This document shows positions 1 to 5,184 of a DNA stretch of 9,682 bases, one piece after another. This stretch comes from an uncultured Prevotellaceae bacterium (GTDB lineage Bacteria; Bacteroidota; Bacteroidia; Bacteroidales; Muribaculaceae), in NCBI GenBank assembly GCA_945983195.1, contig CAMFSS010000056.1, positions 1-9,682 of the forward strand, written 5' to 3'. A program made the translations under genes and the position numbers. Each line of letters starts with the position of its first letter. Positions within the stretch are counted from its first letter, which is position 1. Below the pieces are notes generated by a model. It was not told the origin of the DNA. It ran no database searches and was given only the letters and a program-made list of their open reading frames with translations.

Positions 1-70
1 GGAACTCCGTCTATAATTTTTAGTTTTCTCACCTTTTCCATATTTTTAATGGAATTCCGGCTTTTTTCTG

Positions 71-78
71 TAATTTTG
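71..78 (+). promoter_or_regulatory. Possible -7 element of the ABC ATPase gene
   Basis: The sequence TAATTTTG matches the Bacteroidetes -7 consensus TAnnTTTG. It lies 19 bases before the ATG at 98, which would leave a very short leader. No clear TTTG/TTG -33 element is seen at the expected distance upstream, so the call rests on one element only. Confidence 0.4.
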
Positions 79-97
79 CTGCAAAATTGCATTTTTT

Positions 98-391
98 ATG
101 GGAAATAGCACAAGGCAGCTTCTCGAAGTGGTGAGTCCACGGCTGCAATACACAGGCGTCACACTCAGCACTCCACACCATTTCGCCATCGAGAGTGGCA
201 CCACCTACGCCGTGGTGGGCGAAAACGGCTCCGGCAAGACCACACTCGGCAACATCTTGCAACGCGGCTGGAACATCGGCATGAATTCCATTCGCGGCGA
301 CAAACGGTCGCTGCACATTCGCAGCATCGAGTTCAGCGACATTCACTCTCTCACCGGCTGCACCGACTCCTACTACCAGCAGCGTTTCTAG
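98..391 (+). pseudogene. ModF-type tandem ABC ATPase, N-terminal piece ending at an in-frame amber codon
   Basis: This is the first 97 residues of a protein with two ABC ATPase domains in one chain. Walker A of domain 1 is seen as GENGSGKT at residues 41-48. The piece stops just after a YYQQRF segment at residues 92-97, which holds the Q-loop glutamine. The stop is TAG at 389-391. The reading frame continues unbroken, in the same phase, from 392 to 1540, where the signature motif and Walker B of this same domain are found. The two pieces together would give about 480 residues, close to the length of tandem ABC ATPases such as E. coli ModF. In-frame stops at 47-49 and 71-73 support the start at 98. 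Alone, this fragment lacks the signature motif, Walker B and H-loop and should not work as an ATPase. A base-call error or a real nonsense mutation would look the same here. The ModF name reflects domain layout, not proven molybdate use. Confidence 0.8.
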
Positions 392-394
392 TCG

Positions 395-1540
395 ATGATG
401 AGCGACGGCATTCCCACCGTCGAAGAGCTTATCGCAGGAAAAATCGCACCCGACCGCTGGGAGGAATTGTGCAGCCGACTCTCAATCAGCGACATTCTCC
501 ACAAGCGCATTAATTTCCTTTCGAGCGGTGAGCTGCGCAAGTTTCTAATCATCAATATGATGACCGAAATACCCGACATTCTCATCGTCGACAATCCCTA
601 CATCGGTCTCGATGCCGCCTCGCGCTCCCTGTTCAATGAACTTCTGCACGACATTGCCAGCCAGGGCACAGCGGTGATTCTGCTGCTCTGCAACACCGTC
701 GACATTCCGCATTTCACCCGATTCGTCCTGCCAATGAAGCAGCTCACAGTGGGCAAAATGCTGCCGGTGGCTGAACTGGGCTTCGATGAAGCCGTAGCCG
801 AAGCAGCGAAAGCGTTCAGCACAAAGGGCAGTCTCGAATTGATGCCCGACGTGTCGCTCTGCGAGCCTGTCGACTACCGCAACGCCTTCGAGCTGCGTCA
901 TTGCGATGTTCGCTATGGCTCCACAGCCATTCTCCACGACGTGTCGTGGACGGTAGCAGCCGGTGAGCGGTGGGCACTGCTCGGTGAAAACGGCTCCGGA
1001 AAATCCACGCTTCTCAGCCTCGTCTATGCCGACAATCCTCAAGGCTACAGCAACGACATCTCCATATTCGACCGCCGACGAGGTCGTGGCGAAAGCATTT
1101 GGGACATAAAGCGACGCATTGGCTACATATCGCCCGAAATGCACCTCTACTTCAACAATGGCGAAGACACACTCACCGTGGTGGCTTCAGGGCTGCACGA
1201 CAATGTGGGCTGCTTCCGCCGCATAACGCCCGAAATGGGAAGCCTCGCACAGCAGTGGCTCGATGCGCTGGGAATCGGTCACACTGCCCGACGCATGTTC
1301 CGCACTCTATCCAGCGGCGAGCAGCGAATGGCTCTCCTTGCACGCACTTTCATCAAGAATGCTCCGCTCCTCATTCTCGATGAGCCCCTGCACGGACTCG
1401 ACATGATGCAGAAGCGTCTTGTGGCTGCCGCAATTGCGCGTATGCTCCGCAGCGAGAACCGCACCATCATCTATGTCACCCACTACGAGGCTGAGATACC
1501 GCCCGAAATCACAAGGGTGTTCCGCCTGTCACGCCGATAG
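395..1540 (+). CDS. ModF-type tandem ABC ATPase, C-terminal piece (rest of domain 1 and all of domain 2)
   Basis: This continues the frame interrupted at 389-391. Numbered from the ATG at 395 (a second ATG follows at 398), domain 1 supplies the signature LSSGEL at 42-47 and a Walker B ending IVDNP at 64-68. Asparagine 67 stands where the catalytic glutamate is expected. Domain 2 looks complete: Walker A GENGSGKS at 197-204, signature LSSGEQ at 305-310, Walker B LILDEP with D329 and E330, and the H-loop histidine H363. No membrane segments are present, so this is a soluble ATPase subunit. Family members are linked to transport or to regulatory and repair roles, and the substrate is not known. 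It could be translated by restart right after the amber codon, giving a protein that lacks the first Walker A. More likely it is the body of a full-length gene carrying a recent nonsense mutation or a sequence error, since no further damage is seen. Confidence 0.8.
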   Translation: MMSDGIPTVEELIAGKIAPDRWEELCSRLSISDILHKRINFLSSGELRKFLIINMMTEIPDILIVDNPYIGLDAASRSLFNELLHDIASQGTAVILLLCNTVDIPHFTRFVLPMKQLTVGKMLPVAELGFDEAVAEAAKAFSTKGSLELMPDVSLCEPVDYRNAFELRHCDVRYGSTAILHDVSWTVAAGERWALLGENGSGKSTLLSLVYADNPQGYSNDISIFDRRRGRGESIWDIKRRIGYISPEMHLYFNNGEDTLTVVASGLHDNVGCFRRITPEMGSLAQQWLDALGIGHTARRMFRTLSSGEQRMALLARTFIKNAPLLILDEPLHGLDMMQKRLVAAAIARMLRSENRTIIYVTHYEAEIPPEITRVFRLSRR

Positions 1541-1553
1541 CCCCAAAAAGATG

Positions 1554-1596
1554 CCTGCGCCGCAGGGTGGACTCGCGTCCGATGGTGCTGCGCAGG
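1554..1596 (+). terminator. Possible hairpin after the ABC ATPase gene
   Basis: A perfect 7-base inverted repeat (CCTGCGC at 1554-1560, GCGCAGG at 1590-1596) encloses a smaller stem (GGAC 1569-1572, GTCC 1577-1580). A T-rich but interrupted stretch follows (GCTTGCTTTTGCTTT). The large partly unpaired loop and the lack of a clean T-run make this a weak terminator candidate. Confidence 0.25.
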
Positions 1597-1662
1597 GCTT
1601 GCTTTTGCTTTATGACTACTAATTGCGTGTCTGTGGCATTGCTGCCGCAGCTTTGTTCATTC

Positions 1663-1749
1663 AAAAAAAGTAAGTTTTTCACGGTATTAGCCTGTTCTGC
1701 GTTTTTCATGGTATCATTGTGCCTAAAAAAAGTGTTTTTCATAGTATTT
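1663..1749. repeat. Three imperfect direct repeats, unit about 16 bases
   Basis: The core GTTTTTCAyrGTATyA recurs at 1674-1689, 1701-1716 and 1734-1749. The first and third copies are also preceded by AAAAAAAGT, so they share a longer unit about 60 bases apart. On the minus strand each core reads with ATGAAAAAC or GTGAAAAAC, so the copies look like repeated start-like MKN/VKN words. No function is apparent. Confidence 0.6.
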
Positions 1750-1843
1750 ATCGAGTAACGAGTTGACTATTCAAATTCCATCGAAGTTGGAGAAATGCTC
1801 ACGCCCGACTGAGCCGTTTCTCTGGCACAAAGTTAGCGCCTCA

Positions 1844-1865
1844 TCGGGGCAATATTTTTGCCCGA
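1844..1865. other. Short perfect hairpin upstream of the thiF-like promoter
   Basis: GGGCAA (1847-1852) and TTGCCC (1858-1863) pair around the 5-base loop TATTT. Two further pairs form (TC 1844-1845 with GA 1864-1865) past one bulged G. No T-run follows, so it is not a classic terminator. Confidence 0.4.
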
Positions 1866-1890
1866 CAGGCTTAATTAATGCTATAATTGC

Positions 1891-1920
1891 TTTGCAGCCT
1901 CATTTTTTGCCGTAACTTTG
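1891..1920 (+). promoter_or_regulatory. Promoter of the thiF-like gene
   Basis: TTTG at 1891-1894 and TAACTTTG at 1913-1920 are separated by 18 bases and match the Bacteroidetes -33/-7 pattern. Transcription should start near 1926-1928, leaving a leader of about 28 bases before the ATG at 1955. Confidence 0.65.
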
Positions 1921-1954
1921 GTGCCGAAAACTAATTAATGCAACTTTGTAACAA

Positions 1955-2719
1955 ATGGAAACAGTCGAAGAATTGCGTGAGCGGTACAGCCGTCAGACCA
2001 TGCTGCCGCAGATTGGCAGCGAGGGGCAGCAGCGGCTCTCGCACGGAAGCGTGCTGCTTGTGGGGGCAGGTGGTCTTGGCTCCCCTGCCGGTCTTTATCT
2101 TGCGGCTGCCGGTGTTGGCACCGTCGGTGTCGCCGACGGCGATGTAGTGAGCCGCTCCAATCTCGCACGCCAGATTGCACATTTCACCTCCGACCTCGGT
2201 CGTGAAAAGACGCTATCCATAAGCGAAAAAATGCGAGCAATCAATCCTAATGTCAATGTCGTTGTGCACAATTGCTTTCTCGACCGTGGCTCTATCGCCG
2301 ATGTGGTCGGTCGATACGATTTCATCATCGACTGCACCGACTCGCTCTGCTCGAAATACATGATCAACGATGCCTGTGTGGCTGCCGGCAAGCCGTTTGT
2401 GATTGGTGGCGTTTTTCGGTTTGGTGCACAGATGCTCACGTGCCTTCCAGGCACAGCATGCTATCGCTGCGTATTCCCCGATGCCACTGCCACCGAGGGC
2501 GAAATGTCGTGCGCCATTGCCGGAGTCATGGGCACGGTGGTGGGTATGCTCGGCTGCCTGCAAGCCACCGAGGCAATAAAGTATCTCACCGGTGCAGGCT
2601 CTCTGCTGACCAACCGCCTGCTCATTGCCGACACCCTATCCATGGAGTTCCACACCATTGATGTGGTTCGCGACCCGCAGTGCCACACCTGTTCGGCTCA
2701 TTCCACACACGGCAAATGA
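1955..2719 (+). CDS. ThiF/MoeB/HesA-family adenylyltransferase
   Basis: This 254-residue enzyme should activate the C-terminal glycine of a small ubiquitin-like sulfur carrier (ThiS, MoaD or similar) by adenylating it with ATP in the cytoplasm, for thiazole or molybdopterin synthesis. The family hallmarks are visible: the nucleotide loop GAGGLGSP at 37-44, acidic D61 and D63, SNLARQ at 68-73 with the conserved arginine R72, and K85. CTDS at 127-130 stands in place of the usual CTDN. The two CxxC pairs that bind structural zinc are CYRC at 169-172 and CHTC at 243-246. C186, in SCAIAGVMG, sits where ThiF and MoeB carry a reactive cysteine. The length is typical of ThiF and MoeB. No C-terminal rhodanese domain is present. 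Neighbouring genes include no thi or moa gene and no carrier protein, so ThiF and MoeB cannot be told apart. The next gene converges on it with a 20-base gap. Confidence 0.9.
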   Translation: METVEELRERYSRQTMLPQIGSEGQQRLSHGSVLLVGAGGLGSPAGLYLAAAGVGTVGVADGDVVSRSNLARQIAHFTSDLGREKTLSISEKMRAINPNVNVVVHNCFLDRGSIADVVGRYDFIIDCTDSLCSKYMINDACVAAGKPFVIGGVFRFGAQMLTCLPGTACYRCVFPDATATEGEMSCAIAGVMGTVVGMLGCLQATEAIKYLTGAGSLLTNRLLIADTLSMEFHTIDVVRDPQCHTCSAHSTHGK

Positions 2720-2739
2720 TGTGTCTGGGCACAGTGCTG

Positions 2740-3654
2740 TCAGCGGCGGTGGCTGCGTGGATGGTGCAGCAGAATCTCCTCTCGCAGTCGTGAACGGTCG
2801 GTGTGCAGATAAATCTCCGTTGTGGTGATGTCCTGATGTCCGTGGATGTGCTGTATGGCACGCATGTTCGCCGCGGCTTCGTGCAGTTGTGTGGCTAATG
2901 AGTGTCTGTATGTGTGCGGACTCACCGTCTTTCTTATCCCTGCAAGTTCACACAGTTCCTTCACTATGTAGAACACCATCACACGCGACAGCCCGCCTCC
3001 ACGGCGGTTGAGGAAAAGCGTATCGTCGCAGCCTGGCTTCGGGGCAATGGCATTGCGCACCTCTGTCACATACTCCCCTATGCAGTCGAGTGCCACAGGT
3101 GAAATGGGCACTATCCGCTGCTTGTCGCCCTTGCCTATCACAGTCACAAACCCCTCTTTCGCATAGATGTGCGACATTTGCAGCTCCACAAGCTCGCTCA
3201 CACGCCGTCCGCAACCGTAGAGCGTCTCTATGATCGCGCGGTTGCGCACCCCCTCGGGCTTCGATGTGTCGATTGCCGACACTATCCGGTCTATTTCGTC
3301 CACTGTGAGCACCGTGGGCAGCTTCCGCCCTAATCGGGGCGACTCCAGCAGAAGCGTTGGGTTCTCCTCCACGTATCCCTCCAGTTTCAGATACTTGTAG
3401 AAACTCTTTATGCCCGAAATTATGCGTGCCTGCGAGCGTGGGTGAATCCCCACATCGTGCAGCGTGCACACGAATTGGTGCAAATCGTCGGGAGTGATGG
3501 CATCAACTGCCACACCGGCATCGGCAGCATAGCTCACGAGCTTCTGCACGTCGTCGGTATAGCATTGCTGCGTATTCGGTTGCAGTCCTTTCTGCACGCC
3601 GAGATACGCAGCAAATTGTTCGATTACCTTATTGATGTCGGTGATGGTTCTCAT
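2740..3654 (-). CDS. xerD: Tyrosine recombinase, XerC/XerD type
   Basis: This 304-residue protein has the two-part layout of XerC/XerD. A SAM-like DNA-binding N-terminal domain (about residues 5-95) is followed by the catalytic domain. All expected active-site positions are visible: R151 in GRRVSEL, K175 in GKGDKQR, H246 and R249 in HTYRH, H272 in HGH, and the nucleophile Y281 in TTEIYLH. Family members cut and rejoin DNA at specific sites. The housekeeping pair resolves chromosome dimers at dif, while relatives act in integrons, phages or invertible regions. HGH replaces the more usual LGH, and Y248 replaces a common leucine or phenylalanine. The length and the lack of extra N-terminal domains favour a housekeeping Xer protein over a phage integrase. 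It lies 37 bases downstream of the polyamine-type dehydrogenase on the same strand and may be co-transcribed. XerD is preferred over XerC only by general resemblance. Confidence 0.85.
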   Translation of the reverse strand: MRTITDINKVIEQFAAYLGVQKGLQPNTQQCYTDDVQKLVSYAADAGVAVDAITPDDLHQFVCTLHDVGIHPRSQARIISGIKSFYKYLKLEGYVEENPTLLLESPRLGRKLPTVLTVDEIDRIVSAIDTSKPEGVRNRAIIETLYGCGRRVSELVELQMSHIYAKEGFVTVIGKGDKQRIVPISPVALDCIGEYVTEVRNAIAPKPGCDDTLFLNRRGGGLSRVMVFYIVKELCELAGIRKTVSPHTYRHSLATQLHEAAANMRAIQHIHGHQDITTTEIYLHTDRSRLREEILLHHPRSHRR

Positions 3655-3674
3655 AATGGAATGGCGTATGTCAA

Positions 3675-3716
3675 ATCGCCGCCTATGCCTATTACAGCTC
3701 CAGATCGCCGCCTATG
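3675..3716. repeat. 13-base direct repeat across the 3' end of the dehydrogenase gene
   Basis: ATCGCCGCCTATG occurs perfectly at 3675-3687 and 3704-3716, a spacing of 29 bases. The right copy encodes the C-terminal IGGD of the minus-strand dehydrogenase. The left copy lies just beyond its stop codon (3692-3694), in the gap before the recombinase gene. Confidence 0.7.
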
Positions 3717-4888
3717 ATTTCGTGCCAGGGCAATCCCTGCTTGTTGAGCACATCGAGGAATGGATCGGGGTCGAATTCCTCCACATTGTGCACACCCGGC
3801 TTCACCCACAAGCCCTTCAGGAACATCATGGCACCGGTCATCGCCGGCACTCCGGTCGTGTAGCTCACCGCCTGCATTCCGGTCTCCTTGTAGGCTGCCT
3901 GATGGCTGCAATTGTTGTAGATGTAGTAAGTGAGCGGCTTGCCGTCTTTGCCTATACCGCTGATGCGGCAGCCTATGCTCGTCTCGCCCTCATAGTTCTC
4001 GCCAAGATCCTGCGGATTGGGAAGCACAGCCTTGAGGAACTGGAGCGGCACTATCTTCACGCCATTGTAGTCCACCTCGTCGATGCGTGCCATGCCTATG
4101 TTCTGGATAACGCGCAAGTGTGTGAGATACTCCTGTCCGAATGTCATCCAGAAGCGTGCGCGCTTGATTGTGGGATAGTTGATTACGAGCGACTCGAGCT
4201 CCTCATGATAGAGCAGATAGCTGTCGCGCGGACCGATATTCGGATATGTGAGCGACTTGTGGATTTCGAGCGGACCGGTAGTAATCCACTTGCCGTCCTC
4301 ATAGTAGCGGCCGTTCTGCGTTATCTCGCGTATGTTGATTTCTGGATTGAAGTTGGTGGCAAATGCCTTGTGGTGGTTGCCAGCATTGCAGTCCACGATG
4401 TCGAGGTAGTGCATCTCCTTGAAGTGATGCTTGGCTGCGTAGGCCGTGTACACGCCCGACACGCCCGGATCGAATCCGCAGCCGAGAATGGCGGTCAGCC
4501 CGGCCTTCTCAAAACGCTCGCGGTAAGCCCACTGCCAACTGTATTCGAAGTGTGCCACATCCTTTGGCTCATAGTTTGCAGTGTCAAGGTAGTTCACGCC
4601 GCACTCCAGGCAGGCATCCATGATTGTAAGGTCCTGGTATGGCAGTGCCACGTTAATCACGATGTCGGGCTTGTGCTTCTTGAAGAGTGCCACAAGCTCG
4701 GGCACGCTGTCGGCATCCACATGGTCGGTGACGATGTTGGGCTTGCCAATGGCTCGGGCCACAGCGTCGCACTTGCTCTGCGTGCGCGATGCAATTACTA
4801 ACTCGTTGAACACAACGGGATTCTGTGCGCACTTGTGTGCCACAACGGTACCAACGCCTCCCGCTCCGATAATCAAAACTTTACTCAT
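3692..4888 (-). CDS. Saccharopine-dehydrogenase-family protein, probable carboxynorspermidine/carboxyspermidine dehydrogenase
   Basis: This 398-residue cytoplasmic oxidoreductase begins with a Rossmann nucleotide-binding fold, GAGGVG at residues 8-13. ASRT at 33-36 suggests NADP(H) through R35. The conserved GCGFDPGVSG at 136-145 is typical of the group that includes carboxynorspermidine dehydrogenase. Those enzymes reductively join aspartate semialdehyde to a diamine (putrescine or diaminopropane), giving the carboxy-polyamine that a decarboxylase turns into spermidine or norspermidine. Bacteroides is known to make spermidine by this route. No signal peptide or membrane segment is visible. 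The partner decarboxylase is not in the window. The start at 4888 places the Rossmann motif directly at the N-terminus, as expected. A near-consensus promoter lies upstream, and the recombinase gene follows after 37 bases. True saccharopine (lysine) dehydrogenase is the main alternative and is less likely. Confidence 0.85.
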   Translation of the reverse strand: MSKVLIIGAGGVGTVVAHKCAQNPVVFNELVIASRTQSKCDAVARAIGKPNIVTDHVDADSVPELVALFKKHKPDIVINVALPYQDLTIMDACLECGVNYLDTANYEPKDVAHFEYSWQWAYRERFEKAGLTAILGCGFDPGVSGVYTAYAAKHHFKEMHYLDIVDCNAGNHHKAFATNFNPEINIREITQNGRYYEDGKWITTGPLEIHKSLTYPNIGPRDSYLLYHEELESLVINYPTIKRARFWMTFGQEYLTHLRVIQNIGMARIDEVDYNGVKIVPLQFLKAVLPNPQDLGENYEGETSIGCRISGIGKDGKPLTYYIYNNCSHQAAYKETGMQAVSYTTGVPAMTGAMMFLKGLWVKPGVHNVEEFDPDPFLDVLNKQGLPWHEIIGGDLEL

Positions 4889-4957
4889 TTCGTATTGTCT
4901 ATAAAAAAATTTAATTCATAAATCCCGGGTCGAACATCCTGCCCGACTATCTTTCTG

Positions 4958-4989
4958 CAAAATTAGTGTTTTTTTCTTCCCACAGCAAA
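4958..4989 (-). promoter_or_regulatory. Promoter of the dehydrogenase-recombinase pair
   Basis: Read on the minus strand, TTTG (4989-4986) is followed after exactly 20 bases by TAATTTTG (4965-4958). This is a near-perfect Bacteroidetes -33/-7 pair. Transcription should start near 4951, giving a leader of about 60 bases before the ATG at 4888. Confidence 0.75.
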
Positions 4990-5013
4990 ATATAGCACGA
5001 AAACTTTACCCAT
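4963..5013 (-). other. Short frame repeating the dehydrogenase start sequence
   Basis: The minus-strand frame from ATG (5013-5011) reads 16 codons (MGKVFVLYFAVGRKKH) to TAA (4965-4963). Its first bases copy those around the dehydrogenase start, with 18 of 19 positions identical. It overlaps the dehydrogenase promoter and lies upstream of the predicted start site, so it is more likely a relic or duplication scar than a gene. Confidence 0.35.
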
Positions 5014-5019
5014 TTCGTG

Positions 5020-5048
5020 GTAGAAATGTATGTTGTAGAAATGTATGT
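5020..5048. repeat. Tandem direct repeat, period 15 bases, two copies
   Basis: GTAGAAATGTATGT occurs perfectly at 5020-5033 and again at 5035-5048, with one base between. It lies between the two divergent promoters. Confidence 0.75.
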
Positions 5049-5115
5049 CAGTCCAAAGTTCCATTTTTTGAAAATCGAGTTGTTTCATACGTTCCGGGCA
5101 TTTTTTGTCAAAATA

Positions 5116-5147
5116 TTTGGCGATTAGGAAAATACGTTGTATATTTG
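5116..5147 (+). promoter_or_regulatory. Promoter of the AAA ATPase gene
   Basis: TTTG (5116-5119) and TATATTTG (5140-5147) are 20 bases apart and fit the Bacteroidetes pattern. The start site should fall near 5153-5155, inside the inverted repeat, with a leader of about 30 bases. Confidence 0.7.
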
Positions 5148-5180
5148 TCTAAATTTAATGTAACACTTAAAATTTAGACA
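5146..5180. promoter_or_regulatory. Perfect 11-base inverted repeat over the AAA ATPase transcription start
   Basis: TGTCTAAATTT (5146-5156) is mirrored exactly by AAATTTAGACA (5170-5180) around a 13-base spacer. The left arm overlaps the end of the -7 element. The right arm ends 4 bases before the ATG at 5185. It could be a repressor operator or a hairpin at the ribosome landing site; the sequence does not decide between them. Confidence 0.6.
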
Positions 5181-5184
5181 TTTT

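Larger units (their letters stand above)
1541..1954. other. 414-base intergenic region between the ABC ATPase and thiF-like genes
   Basis: No credible protein gene is seen here. Short frames exist on both strands but resemble no known protein. In order, the region holds a GC-rich possible hairpin (1554-1596), a cluster of imperfect AT-rich repeats (1663-1749), an undistinguished stretch, a second hairpin (1844-1865), two copies of TAATTAATGC (1872 and 1932), and the thiF-like promoter (1891-1920). Confidence 0.6.
4889..5184. other. 296-base divergent promoter region
   Basis: This region lies between the minus-strand dehydrogenase and the plus-strand AAA ATPase. It holds back-to-back promoters (4958-4989 minus, 5116-5147 plus), a near-copy of the dehydrogenase start (4995-5013), a 15-base tandem repeat (5020-5048) and an inverted repeat (5146-5180). 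The only frame of note is a 16-codon minus-strand one (5013-4963), described under the duplication. Confidence 0.6.

Noticed and set aside
1..60. Near-repeat GGAActCCG at 1 and GGAAttCCG at 51.
   Set aside because: The match is short and imperfect with no further similarity; too weak to call a repeat.
389..391. Possible reassignment of TAG to a sense codon.
   Set aside because: TAG is the normal final stop of this same gene (1538-1540) and of three other genes in the window.
1663..1749. CRISPR-like array.
   Set aside because: The copies are degenerate, unequally spaced and only three, and no cas genes are present.
1828..1835. Minus-strand TAACTTTG resembling a -7 element.
   Set aside because: No -33 element lies at the right distance (a TTG is only 14 bases away) and no gene follows on that strand.
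2740..3654. Recombinase as a sign of a mobile element or integron.
   Set aside because: No terminal repeats, attachment-site duplications, tRNA or cargo genes are visible, and its size and motifs fit housekeeping Xer proteins.
3632..4801. A 389-codon open frame on the plus strand opposite the dehydrogenase gene.
   Set aside because: Its protein resembles no family, whereas the minus strand encodes a clear Rossmann enzyme with motifs and a promoter. It is a codon-bias shadow, as are other long frames opposite real genes (for example 545-1144 minus).
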